From the NCBI RefSeq assembly GCF_004795055.1, contig NZ_SSBJ01000006.1:186001-250000 (forward strand): DNA of 64,000 bases, read 5' to 3'. Positions within the stretch are counted from its first letter, which is position 1; every line of letters begins with the position of its first letter. Shown piece by piece: positions 41,536 through 52,696 of this stretch. A model generated the notes under the pieces. That model did not search any database. It was not told the DNA's origin and worked only from the letters and a program-made list of their open reading frames with translations. The stretch is from Streptomyces sp. A1136. GTDB lineage: Bacteria; Actinomycetota; Actinomycetes; Streptomycetales; Streptomycetaceae. The translations under genes and the position numbers were made by a program.

Positions 41536-43425
41536 TCAGTGCCCGCAGGCGTGGTGCCGGCCGCCGTGGACCGCCGCGTACGAGGCCGGCCGCGGCGCCG
41601 AGCGCGCACGCCGCGCGCGGGCCGAAGCCGCCCGGCCCGCCTCGGAATCCGCGTCGTGCACGACACGACCGCCGACCAGGGTCATCCGTACGCCGGTGTC
41701 GCCGATGTCGGCCACCGGGCAGCGGGTCACGTCCCGGTCCAGCAGCACGAGGTCGGCCGCCTTGCCCGCCTCCACCGTGCCGGTCAACCCCTCCTGGCGC
41801 AACTGCCAGGCCGTGCCCGAGGTGTGCATCCGCAGGGCCGAGTCCCTGCTCAGCCCCTCCAGCTCCCGGTACAGCTCGCCCTCCCCGAAGGCGCCCTGCC
41901 GGTCGATCGCCGTGCGGAGCTGGTTCCACACCTGGAGGGCGTCCACCGGCCAGTCCGAGCCGCCCGTCAGGCGTGCCCCCGCCTTCTCGATGCTCCGTGC
42001 CGGATACATCCAACGGTGGCGGCGCGGCCCGATGTAGGGCAGCAACGCCTCCATCGTCCAGGTGTCGCGCGAAGCCCACTGGAGTTGCATGCAGACGGCC
42101 ACGCCGAGCCGGGCGAAACGGGGCAGATCGGCAGGATCGACTATCTGGAGGTGGGCGATCGTGTTCCGCGCGTCCTTACACCCCGTCACCCGCCTGGCGT
42201 ACTCGTATCCGTCCAAAGCGGTACGGACCGCCCGGTCGCCCAGGCCGTGGGCGTGCATCTGCCAGCCGGACGCGTTGAAGGCCGCCGACAGCCGGCCGTA
42301 ATCGGCCGCCGACGTGTACAGCTCGCCGCGGTTCGTGGTCGGTTTGCCCGCTCCGTCCAGGTACGGCTCCAGCAGGGCCGCCGTCTGCGCCGGGTACTCG
42401 ATGACCCCGTCCAGGAACACCTTGATCATCCCGAACCGGAGTCCCCGGACCCCCTCGAACTCGCGCCGCAGCCCGCGCGCGTAGGCCAGCGAGGCGGTCG
42501 GGTCCTTGGCCTGCCCGGCGTCCAGTCGGATGGCGGGCACGATCCGCTGCGGCAGCTTCCCGGCCGCCGACAGGGCCCGGTACAGCTCCAGCTCGTGCCG
42601 GCCGACGAGGGCGTCCATCATGGTGGTGACCCCTGAGGCGGCCGCCGACTCCAGCACCTTCGCGCAGGCCGCCACGAGTTCGTCGGTCGACGGCTCGGGG
42701 ACGTGCCGCTTCACCAGGTCCTGCGCGTCGTCCTTGAGCACGCCCGTCGGCTGTCCGTCGGCCCCCCTGACCACCTTGCCGCCGACCGGGTCGGGGGTGG
42801 CCGCGGTGATCCCGGCGATGTCCAGGGCGCGCCCGTTCGCCCACAGGTTGTGCCCGTCGCCTCCGACGAGGACGACGGGGCGCCGGGTGGGCAGGGCGTC
42901 CAGCATCGCGTGGTGCGGGGCGGTCCCCGTCGGCAGCAGCCCGACCGGGTTCCAGTCCTCCACCACCAGCCAGCCGTCGGGCTCCGCGCCCGCCCCGCCG
43001 GTGTCGGCGAGGAACCCCGTCAGCAGGGCGGTGAGTTCCGCCACGGTGGTCTCCGCGCTCCCCAGCGAGGGGCGCAGCGACCGCTCGCCGGCGCCCAGCG
43101 GGTGGACGTGCCCGTCGTGGATACCGCTCATCACGGTGTTGCCGCGGGCGTCGACCACCTCGGTGTCCCGGCCCGCGTGCCGGCGTACCGAGGCGCTCGA
43201 ACCGGTGGCGAGGATGGTGCCGTCCCGCCCCACCGCGACGGCCTCCGCCGGAGCGCTGCCCGGCCGACCCGTGAAAACCCGGGCGTTGTGGAACACCAGG
43301 GCGGCGGAGCCGCGCCCGTTGGAAGGCGCGGAGGCGGAGGCCGCGCCGGCGCCCACCAGGGTGGCGGCCGTAGCGGCTCCGGCGGACGCGAGGAGCCCTC
43401 GTCGGGACAGGGGGGAAGGGGTCAT
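41536..43425 (-). CDS. Tat-exported amidohydrolase family 3 protein
   Basis: A 629-residue metal-dependent hydrolase of the YtcJ/amidohydrolase 3 group. A Tat-type signal (LSRRGLLASAGAATAATLVGAG) precedes the catalytic domain; metal-ligand motifs are GIHDGHVHPLG, IKVFLDGVIE, HAHGLGDRAV and GGSDWPVDAL. The C-terminus (about 30 residues) is Arg/Ser/Ala-rich and ends HGGRHHACGH, a His/Cys cluster that could hold metal. Start ATG at 43425 (CTGGAG before it) rather than 16 codons upstream, since it places the twin arginines at residue 8-9. Divergent from a LacI-type gene with a palindrome between them. Confidence 0.88.
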   Translation of the reverse strand: MTPSPLSRRGLLASAGAATAATLVGAGAASASAPSNGRGSAALVFHNARVFTGRPGSAPAEAVAVGRDGTILATGSSASVRRHAGRDTEVVDARGNTVMSGIHDGHVHPLGAGERSLRPSLGSAETTVAELTALLTGFLADTGGAGAEPDGWLVVEDWNPVGLLPTGTAPHHAMLDALPTRRPVVLVGGDGHNLWANGRALDIAGITAATPDPVGGKVVRGADGQPTGVLKDDAQDLVKRHVPEPSTDELVAACAKVLESAAASGVTTMMDALVGRHELELYRALSAAGKLPQRIVPAIRLDAGQAKDPTASLAYARGLRREFEGVRGLRFGMIKVFLDGVIEYPAQTAALLEPYLDGAGKPTTNRGELYTSAADYGRLSAAFNASGWQMHAHGLGDRAVRTALDGYEYARRVTGCKDARNTIAHLQIVDPADLPRFARLGVAVCMQLQWASRDTWTMEALLPYIGPRRHRWMYPARSIEKAGARLTGGSDWPVDALQVWNQLRTAIDRQGAFGEGELYRELEGLSRDSALRMHTSGTAWQLRQEGLTGTVEAGKAADLVLLDRDVTRCPVADIGDTGVRMTLVGGRVVHDADSEAGRAASARARRARSAPRPASYAAVHGGRHHACGH

Positions 43426-43480
43426 GGCCACTCCAGACGTCGGTAAGGCGGTGCCGGTACGTGGCGTGGACATTGGGTGA

Positions 43481-43492
43481 TTAACCCGTTAA
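43481..43492. promoter_or_regulatory. LacI-type operator candidate
   Basis: TTAAC-CC-GTTAA, a perfect 5-bp inverted repeat, lies 56 bp before the amidohydrolase start and 73 bp before the LacI-family gene. It is AT-rich in a GC-rich region and has the size of a LacI-family half-site pair. Confidence 0.55.
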
Positions 43493-43564
43493 CCAGAACC
43501 CGCCCCGCGCGACGGATTCCGCACGCCGGCGTCCCCTTCGGCCCCCCGCCCGTACCATGACCCC

Positions 43565-44566
43565 GTGCCCGGCCCCGGTCCCACCCTCGCCGACATAGCG
43601 CGCGCCGCGGAGGTCTCCACCGCGACCGTCTCGCACGCCCTCAACGGCACCGGCCGCCTCTCCGACGGCACCCGCCGACGGGTCCGCGAGGTGGCCGCCG
43701 GCCTCGGCTACGGCTCCCGGCGCGGTCCCCGCACCCGCACCCTCGGACTGGCGGTGACCACGTACGCGGGCTCCGCCTGGGACTTCGCGGGGATCGCCTA
43801 CTTCTCCCGCCTGCTGACCTCCGCGACCTCCGCCGCGCACGCCCACGGCTACGCCCTCACCACCGTGCCCGCCGACCGGGGCGGCGAGCCGCTCTGGCAC
43901 ACCCTCGCCGTCGACGGGATGCTGCTGTCGGACAGCCCGGCGGGGGACCCGGTGCTGCGCGCCCTGCGGGCCCGCGGCCTGCCGCTGGTCTTCGACGGCC
44001 GCCCGTCCGACCCGTGGCCGTCGGACATATGGGTGGACAACGACCACGCGAGCACCACGCGAGAGGTGCTCGACCACCTCGCGGCCTCGGGAGCCCGGCG
44101 CGTCGCGCTGCACTCCGGATACGGCCGCGAGTTCTACACCGGGGCCGTCACGTCCGCCTACGAACAGTGGTGCGCGGAGCGTGGCACGGACCCGTTGGTG
44201 ATCCGCTTCGACCCCGACGACCGCGCAGGTCACGCCTTCGACGCCGCCTTCGGCGCGCCCGGCCGACCCGACGCCGTCTACTGCGTGTACGACCCGGGCG
44301 GACGGCAGGCGCTGGCGGCCGCCGCGCGCCACGGCATCCGTACGCCCCACGACCTCCTGCTGGTCTGCGCCAGCGAGGACGCGGGGTACGCCGAGAACGA
44401 GCCGGCCGTGACCACCGTCACCCTGAATCCGGAGCGGATCGCCGTGCGCGCGGTGTCCGCGCTGGTGGAGCTCATCGAATCCGGGGAAGCGGAATCGACC
44501 GGGCAACTGACTGTGGCGGCAGGACTGCGGGTGCGTGCCTCGTCCCTTCCCCCGGACATGTACTAG
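43565..44566 (+). CDS. LacI-family transcriptional regulator
   Basis: A 333-residue repressor. The N-terminal HTH (TLADIARAAEVSTATVSHALNGTGRLSDGTRRRV, split over residues 7-40) includes the hinge, and a periplasmic-binding-like ligand domain follows. The core is altered from classic LacI in the TTYAGSAWDF region. It probably controls the divergent Tat amidohydrolase through the palindrome at 43481. The effector is unknown; the amidohydrolase is not a typical sugar enzyme, so the ligand may not be a sugar. GTG start. Its stop is 4 nt before the palindrome of the aconitase promoter. Confidence 0.9.
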   Translation: MPGPGPTLADIARAAEVSTATVSHALNGTGRLSDGTRRRVREVAAGLGYGSRRGPRTRTLGLAVTTYAGSAWDFAGIAYFSRLLTSATSAAHAHGYALTTVPADRGGEPLWHTLAVDGMLLSDSPAGDPVLRALRARGLPLVFDGRPSDPWPSDIWVDNDHASTTREVLDHLAASGARRVALHSGYGREFYTGAVTSAYEQWCAERGTDPLVIRFDPDDRAGHAFDAAFGAPGRPDAVYCVYDPGGRQALAAAARHGIRTPHDLLLVCASEDAGYAENEPAVTTVTLNPERIAVRAVSALVELIESGEAESTGQLTVAAGLRVRASSLPPDMY

Positions 44567-44569
44567 AGT

Positions 44570-44587
44570 TATCTCGACATCGAGATA
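44570..44587. promoter_or_regulatory. Long palindrome upstream of aconitase
   Basis: TATCTCGA-CA-TCGAGATA is a perfect 8-bp inverted repeat with a 2-bp centre, 134-151 bp before the aconitase start. It looks like a repressor or activator operator; I cannot name the protein. Confidence 0.65.
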
Positions 44588-44631
44588 TCTGCCGAAGGCG
44601 AACCGCAGCCGCCCCCGCTGGTAAGGGTTAC

Positions 44632-44650
44632 CTAACTTAGCCTTACCTTA
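44632..44650 (-). promoter_or_regulatory. Iron-box-like (DmdR/IdeR) site upstream of aconitase
   Basis: Minus-strand TAAGGTAAGGCTAAGTTAG matches the actinobacterial iron box TTAGGTTAGGCTAACCTAA at 14 of 19 positions. It is 71-89 bp before the aconitase GTG, in or near its promoter. Iron control of this Fe-S enzyme would make sense. Confidence 0.55.
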
Positions 44651-44651
44651 G

Positions 44652-47435
<2,784 letters not shown>

Positions 47436-47460
47436 TCACGCGGACGCCGAGCGGCACCGG

Positions 47461-47492
47461 AGGGCCGTATCCCCGAAAGGGGGTACGGCCCT
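47461..47492 (+). terminator. Terminator after acnA
   Basis: AGGGCCGTATCCCC / GGGGGTACGGCCCT, a 14-bp stem with one T-G pair and a GAAA loop, followed by TTCCGCTTTTTC. The gene-free stretch 47436-47748 (313 nt) otherwise holds only the next promoter. Confidence 0.85.
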
Positions 47493-47581
47493 TCCGCTTT
47501 TTCGGGACGTCGGGTATCGGCCGGCCAGGTGACGGTGAGGTCTCAACTCGGAAAAGCCGGGGCAGATACTTGTGCACGATC

Positions 47582-47614
47582 TTGCTCACCCGAGCGGAAG
47601 TGGACTATACCTGT
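47582..47614 (+). promoter_or_regulatory. Sugar-importer promoter with DasR-like (dre) site
   Basis: TTGCTC (47582-47587), an 18-bp spacer and TATACC (47606-47611) form a promoter. AGTGGACTATACCTGT (47599-47614) matches the DasR responsive element AGTGGTCTAGACCACT at 12 of 16 positions and covers the -10. This fits control by GlcNAc-6-phosphate. Confidence 0.5.
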
Positions 47615-47748
47615 GGCCGTCCGGGCCACCGAGAAGCGAGCGGCCCCGGACGGGGGGACGGTGGGGACCTGCGGCGATGCCGCGCGCACGGCAGCCGCCG
47701 TGGTGTTCCTTCCTCCTTCACACCCCTGACGAAGGCGAGGACTTGAGC

Positions 47749-49197
47749 ATGGGATCCACCTCCGCCCACGGCGAGAACAGCACCGGTGAGGGCCTCGGCC
47801 GCCGGGACCTGATCAAGCGCTCCGCGGCACTCGGCCTGATCGCCGTCCCGACGATGAGCCTCCTTTCCGCCTGCGCCTCCGGCGGCGACACGACGACGAA
47901 GGGCCCCGCGAAGGGAGCCGTCTCCAAGGAGAACCCCTTCGGCGTGGCCAAGGGCGGCAAGATGGACGTCGTCGTCTTCAAGGGCGGGTTCGGCGACGAC
48001 TACGCCAAGGCCTGGGAGACCGCCTTCGACAAGAAGTGGGGTACCACCAGCTCCCACCTCGGCACCCAGGAGATCACCGGCAAGCTCCAGCCGCGCTTCA
48101 ACGGCGGCAACCCGCCGGACGTCATCGACGACTCGGGCGCCCAGCAGATCAAGGTCGACGTCCTCGCCAAGGGCGGTCAGCTGGCCGACCTCACGCAGGT
48201 CCTCGACGCGCCCTCCCTGGACGACCCGTCCAAGAAGGTCCGGGACATGCTGATCCCCGGCACCGTCGAACAGGGCACCCAGGGCGGCAAGTTCGTCGCC
48301 CTCTACTACGTCTACACCGTGTTCGGCTTCTGGTACTCCGGCAAGCTCTTCAAGGAGAAGGGCTGGACCGAGCCCAAGACCTGGGACGAGTTCCTCGCCG
48401 TCTGTACGAAGGCCAAGGAGGCCGGCATCGGCGGTCTCGCCCACCAGGGCAAGTACCCGTACTACATCAACGTCGTCATCATGGACCTGATCGCCAAGAA
48501 GGGCGGTCTGGAGGCGATGAAGGCGATCGACAACCTCGAACCGAACGCCTTCGAGGGCAACCCGGCCGCCCTCGCGGCGGTCGAGGCGGTGTACGAGGTC
48601 GTCGAGAAGGGCCTGCTGATGCCGGGCACCAACGGCCTCACCCACACGGAGTCCCAGACCGCCTGGAACCAGTACAAGGCGGCCTTCATCCCCTCCGGCT
48701 CCTGGCTGGAGAACGAGCAGCTCAAGCAGACCCCCGAGGACTTCGACATGAAGTTCCTGCCGGTCCCGCTGCTCGCCGACAGCAAGCTGCCCTTCGAGGC
48801 CATCCGCGCCGGGGCCGGCGAGCCCTTCATCGTCCCCGAGAAGGCCGCCAACAAGGCCGGCGGACTGGAGTTCCTGCGCTCGATGCTGTCACGCGAATGG
48901 TCGACCACCTTCGCCCAGCAGGCCAACTCCCTCACCGTCGTCAAGGACGGCGTCAACCCCGACGTCAAGCTGCGTCCGGGCACCCAGTCGGCGGTGGCGG
49001 CGGTCAAGGCGGCCGGGACCAACACCTTCAACTACCTGTACCCCGACTGGTACAGCGAAATGGACACCGACATCCAGAACGCGTCCAATGAGCTGATGGC
49101 GCAGCGGATCCAGCCCAAGGAATGGATCAAGCGGGCCCAGGCTGCGGTAGACAAGGCCGCCAAGGACCCGAACGCGAAGAACAACCGCCGCAGCTGA
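47749..49197 (+). CDS. ngcE: Sugar ABC transporter substrate-binding lipoprotein (NgcE-like)
   Basis: A 482-residue family-1 binding protein. The N-terminus has a Tat-like GRRDLIKRSAALGLIAVP followed by a lipobox LLSAC, so it is probably a Tat-exported lipoprotein. KMDVVVFKGGFGDDYAKAWETAFDKKWG opens the binding domain. Gene order and location next to aconitase and a ROK regulator match NgcEFG, which imports N-acetylglucosamine/chitobiose in streptomycetes (from memory), and the dre-like site agrees. ATG at 47749 follows GGCGAGG; a TTG two codons upstream is a less likely start. Confidence 0.85.
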   Translation: MGSTSAHGENSTGEGLGRRDLIKRSAALGLIAVPTMSLLSACASGGDTTTKGPAKGAVSKENPFGVAKGGKMDVVVFKGGFGDDYAKAWETAFDKKWGTTSSHLGTQEITGKLQPRFNGGNPPDVIDDSGAQQIKVDVLAKGGQLADLTQVLDAPSLDDPSKKVRDMLIPGTVEQGTQGGKFVALYYVYTVFGFWYSGKLFKEKGWTEPKTWDEFLAVCTKAKEAGIGGLAHQGKYPYYINVVIMDLIAKKGGLEAMKAIDNLEPNAFEGNPAALAAVEAVYEVVEKGLLMPGTNGLTHTESQTAWNQYKAAFIPSGSWLENEQLKQTPEDFDMKFLPVPLLADSKLPFEAIRAGAGEPFIVPEKAANKAGGLEFLRSMLSREWSTTFAQQANSLTVVKDGVNPDVKLRPGTQSAVAAVKAAGTNTFNYLYPDWYSEMDTDIQNASNELMAQRIQPKEWIKRAQAAVDKAAKDPNAKNNRRS

Positions 49198-49219
49198 CGT
49201 CACGGACGGGACGGACACC

Positions 49220-50164
49220 ATGAGCCACGTTGCCCGCGGCAGAGGAGGGGGCGGTTTCATCACCGGCTTCCTGATCCTGCCGCTCGCGCTCTACCTGACC
49301 TTTGTCATCTGGCCCTACATCCAGACGTTCGGCTACTCCTTCACCAACTGGTCCGGGCAGTCGCCGACGTTCGGGTTCGTCGGCCTCGACAACTACGCGG
49401 CGTTGATGAAGGACGAGGTCTTCCGCGGCGCCCTGTGGCACAACCTGCTGCTCCTGGTGTTCGTCCCGGTGATCACCATCCTGCTCGCCCTCTTCTTCGC
49501 CTTCATGGTGAACGCGGGCGGCCGCAGCGGCGCCGGCGGGGTGCGGGGCGTCCGGGGATCGGGAATCTACAAGATCGTCTACTTCTTCCCGCAGGTCCTC
49601 TCCCTCGCCATCCTCGCCGTGCTCTTCGGCGCCGTGTACCGCAGCGACGGGGGCGGCCTGCTCAACGGTTTCCTCGTCAAACTCGGCCTCGTCGACCCGA
49701 CCCGCCCCGTCGAATGGCTCAACGAGCCCAACCTCGTGCTGTGGTGCCTGCTCATGGTCGTCGTCTGGCACGGCGTCGGCTTCTACCTGGTGCTCTTCTC
49801 CGCCGCGATGCAGTCCGTCCCGAAGGACATCTACGAGGCCGCGCTGCTGGACGGCGCGGGCCGGGCCCAGACCTTCTTCAAGGTCACCCTGCCCCTGCTG
49901 TGGGACTCGGTACAGACCTCCGCCGTCTACCTGGGCATCGCCGCCATGGACATGTTCGTCCTCGTGTCCACCATGACCTCGGGTCAGTTCGGCGGCGGCC
50001 CGGACCACCACAGCGAGGTCATGGCCACGGTGCTGATGCGCAACTTCCTCTACTTCGGCAAGAGCGGATACGCCTGCGCCATGGGCGTGGTCATGCTCGT
50101 CCTGACCATGATCCTTTCCATCGTCACGCTGCGCGCCACCCGCCGCGAGCGCATCGAGTTCTGA
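49220..50164 (+). CDS. ngcF: Sugar ABC transporter permease (NgcF-like, MalF type)
   Basis: A 314-residue permease with six predicted spans. The EAA loop is DIYEAALLDGAGRAQTFFKVTLPLLW. There is a Gly/Arg-rich loop (NAGGRSGAGGVRGVRGSG) between spans 2 and 3 that is unusual for the family and may be a local expansion. It follows the binding protein by 22 nt. No ATPase is encoded nearby; such Streptomyces importers share the MsiK ATPase encoded elsewhere. Confidence 0.88.
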   Translation: MSHVARGRGGGGFITGFLILPLALYLTFVIWPYIQTFGYSFTNWSGQSPTFGFVGLDNYAALMKDEVFRGALWHNLLLLVFVPVITILLALFFAFMVNAGGRSGAGGVRGVRGSGIYKIVYFFPQVLSLAILAVLFGAVYRSDGGGLLNGFLVKLGLVDPTRPVEWLNEPNLVLWCLLMVVVWHGVGFYLVLFSAAMQSVPKDIYEAALLDGAGRAQTFFKVTLPLLWDSVQTSAVYLGIAAMDMFVLVSTMTSGQFGGGPDHHSEVMATVLMRNFLYFGKSGYACAMGVVMLVLTMILSIVTLRATRRERIEF

Positions 50165-50178
50165 GCGGGGAGACACCG

Positions 50179-51105
50179 ATGACCACAGTGATCAAGGCCC
50201 CCGGAGAGGGCGCCACCGAGCGGCCCGGCGGCGCCGGCCGCGCCAAGGAGGGCGGCGGCGGCCGCTCCGACGGCACGGTGCTCAACGTCTTCTCGCACGG
50301 GTTCCTGGCCGTCTGGGCGATACTGATCGTCCTGCCCCTGATCTGGCTCGCCCTCGGTTCCTTCAAGACCGACTCGCAGATCGGCGGCTCGGCCCTGAGC
50401 CTGCCCTCCAACTGGCACTTCGACGCCTTCTCCCGCGCCTGGGACAAGGGCATCGGCGACTACTTCGCCCACACGCTGATCGTGCTGGTGTTCTCGGTGC
50501 CGCTGACCATGCTGCTCGGGTCGATGGCGGCGTACGTGCTGGCCCGCTACCCCTTCCCGGGCAACCGGGTCGTCTACTACTTCTTCGTCAGCGGGGCGAT
50601 GTTCCCCGTCTTCCTGGCGCTCGTCCCCCTGTTCTTCATGGTCAAGCGCCTCGACATGCTCAACACGTACCAGGGCCTGATCCTCGTGTACGTGGCGTAC
50701 TCGATGCCGTTCACCGTCTTCTTCATGCACTCGTTCTTCCGGACGCTGCCGACGGCGGTCCACGAGGCCGCGGTGATCGACGGGGCGTCCGACACCCGGA
50801 TCTTCTTCCAGGTGATGCTGCCGATGGCCAAGCCCGGCCTGATCAGCGTGGGGATATTCAACGTCCTGGGCCAGTGGAACCAGTACATCCTGCCCTCCGT
50901 GCTGATGCAGCCCCAGAGCGGCTCGGACCCCGAGCGCTACATGCTCACCCAAGGCCTGATCCAGCTCCAGTACCAGATGGGATACGAGACGGACCTGCCG
51001 GTGCTGTTCGCCGGCGTGACCATCGCGATGATCCCGATGCTGGTGGTCTACCTCTCCTTCCAGCGCCAGATCCAGGCCGGTCTGACCTCCGCCACCCTCA
51101 AGTAG
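50179..51105 (+). CDS. ngcG: Sugar ABC transporter permease (NgcG-like, MalG type)
   Basis: A 308-residue permease, six spans, with the EAA motif AVHEAAVIDGASDTRIFFQVMLPMAKPG and the MalG-type C-terminus (FQRQIQAGLTSATLK). The N-terminal 35 residues are hydrophilic and Gly-rich. ATG at 50179, 14 nt after the previous stop. A hairpin terminator follows. Confidence 0.88.
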   Translation: MTTVIKAPGEGATERPGGAGRAKEGGGGRSDGTVLNVFSHGFLAVWAILIVLPLIWLALGSFKTDSQIGGSALSLPSNWHFDAFSRAWDKGIGDYFAHTLIVLVFSVPLTMLLGSMAAYVLARYPFPGNRVVYYFFVSGAMFPVFLALVPLFFMVKRLDMLNTYQGLILVYVAYSMPFTVFFMHSFFRTLPTAVHEAAVIDGASDTRIFFQVMLPMAKPGLISVGIFNVLGQWNQYILPSVLMQPQSGSDPERYMLTQGLIQLQYQMGYETDLPVLFAGVTIAMIPMLVVYLSFQRQIQAGLTSATLK

Positions 51106-51118
51106 CGACGCCCGCGGG

Positions 51119-51152
51119 CGGGCCCCGGGGGGTCGGACCGGCCCGGGGCCCG
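51119..51152 (+). terminator. Terminator after the sugar importer
   Basis: A perfect 11-bp stem, CGGGCCCCGGG / CCCGGGGCCCG, with a 12-base loop. The rest of the 259-nt gap before the ROK gene holds a possible promoter (TTGACG at 51230). Confidence 0.75.
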
Positions 51153-51364
51153 CGGCGGCCGTCTCACGATATGGAGTGGCTTCGTCCCATAAACATCCCC
51201 TGGTGACCGATTCGTGCCGCGTCAGCCTCTTGACGTCTGGAGAGCCAAAGGCTCGACTTAAGGTTCACAAGTTGGAGAGACGCCGGTGTCTCGGAGCACT
51301 CAGCCCTGATCGCCGGCCGGGGGGCGACGGTCCGCCGTCGCTTATGGGCAGGAGTGGATGAGTC

Positions 51365-52579
51365 GTGCAGACTCCCGGATCGCAGTCGTCGCTGCATCGC
51401 GCGAACCTCGAACGCGTCGTACGGGCCGTCCGGCTGGCGGGCTCCCTGACGCAGGCGGAGATCGCCCGTGCCACCGGACTGTCGGCGGCCACGGTCTCCA
51501 ACATCGTCCGCGAGCTCAAGGAAGGCGGGACCGTCGAGGTCACCGACACCTCCGCGGGCGGCCGGCGGGCCCGTAGCGTCTCGCTCAGCGGGGACGCGGG
51601 CATCGTGATCGGCGTGGACTTCGGTCACACCCACCTGCGGGTCGCCGTGGGCAACCTCGCCCACCAGGTACTCGCGGAGGACTCGGAGCCGCTGGACGTG
51701 GACGCCTCCTGGACGGAGGGCTTCGACCGCGCGGAAGCGCTGGTCGGACGGCTGATCGAAGGCGTGGGGGTGGGACGCGACAAGGTCATCGGCGTGGGCC
51801 TGGGCGTCCCCGGCCCGATCGACGTGGAATCCGGCACCCTCGGCTCCACCGCGATCCTGCCGGGCTGGGCGGGGATCAATCCGCGCCGGGAGCTGTCCAG
51901 CCGTTTGGGCGTACCGGTCTACGTGGACAACGACGCCAACCTGGGCGCCCTCGGGGAACTGGTCTGGGGGAGCGGTCGCGGGGTCAAGGACCTCGCCTAC
52001 ATCAAGGTCGCGAGCGGTGTCGGTTCCGGCCTGGTGATCAACGGCCAGATCTACCGCGGACCCGGCGGCACGGCGGGCGAGATCGGGCACATCACCCTCG
52101 ACGAATCGGGCCCCGTCTGCCGCTGCGGCAACCGCGGCTGCCTGGAGACCTTCGCCGCCGCCCGCTACGTCCTGCCCCTCCTCCAGGGCAGCCACGGGCC
52201 GGAGTTGACGATGGAACGGGTGGTCGAACTGGCCCGCGAGGGCGACCCCGGCTGCCGTCGGGTCATCACCGACGTCGGCCGTCACATCGGCAGCGGCGTG
52301 GCCAGCCTGTGCAACCTGCTGAACCCCAGTCGGGTGGTGCTGGGCGGCTCGCTCGCCGAGGCGGGTGAACTCGTGCTGGCCCCCATCCGTGAATCGGTGG
52401 GGAGGTACGCGATCCCCAGCGCGGCCCGGCAACTGTCGGTGCTCACGGGCTCGCTCGGCGGGCGCGCGGAGGTGCTCGGCGCGTTGGCCCTCGTGCTGAG
52501 CGAGATGGGCGATTCGACGCTTTTGGCGGAAAATGGAATCGGAGTACGGGCTCCCGCCCTGTTGTCTTCAGTTAGATAA
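51365..52579 (+). CDS. ROK-family transcriptional regulator (Rok7B7-like)
   Basis: A 404-residue protein with an N-terminal winged helix (residues 10-65: LTQAEIARATGLSAATVSNIVRELKEGG) and a ROK kinase-like domain with the zinc motif CRCGNRGCLE. GHIT precedes it as in NagC/Mlc-like proteins. In S. coelicolor the homologue at this place (Rok7B7) affects xylose uptake, carbon repression and antibiotics (from memory). The gene order here, between an NgcEFG-like and a XylFGH-like importer, is the same. GTG start at 51365. The region 52580-52696 after it holds AACGG-N6-CCGTT, a possible operator. Confidence 0.9.
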   Translation: MQTPGSQSSLHRANLERVVRAVRLAGSLTQAEIARATGLSAATVSNIVRELKEGGTVEVTDTSAGGRRARSVSLSGDAGIVIGVDFGHTHLRVAVGNLAHQVLAEDSEPLDVDASWTEGFDRAEALVGRLIEGVGVGRDKVIGVGLGVPGPIDVESGTLGSTAILPGWAGINPRRELSSRLGVPVYVDNDANLGALGELVWGSGRGVKDLAYIKVASGVGSGLVINGQIYRGPGGTAGEIGHITLDESGPVCRCGNRGCLETFAAARYVLPLLQGSHGPELTMERVVELAREGDPGCRRVITDVGRHIGSGVASLCNLLNPSRVVLGGSLAEAGELVLAPIRESVGRYAIPSAARQLSVLTGSLGGRAEVLGALALVLSEMGDSTLLAENGIGVRAPALLSSVR

Positions 52580-52658
52580 CGGATGGCACCGTTGTCATCT
52601 CGTTAAGGATTCACTCCTTGACGGCAAACTGCGGCCGGGGTTGACTCGCATCCACCTC

Positions 52659-52676
52659 GGCCGCACTGCTGCGGCC
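52659..52676 (+). other. Leader hairpin just before the xylF-like ribosome site
   Basis: GGCCGCA-CTGC-TGCGGCC, a perfect 7-bp hairpin, ends seven bases before GGGAGG (52683-52688). It could modulate translation or protect the mRNA 5' end. Confidence 0.4.
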
Positions 52677-52696
52677 TCGTCAGGGAGGTTCAACCA

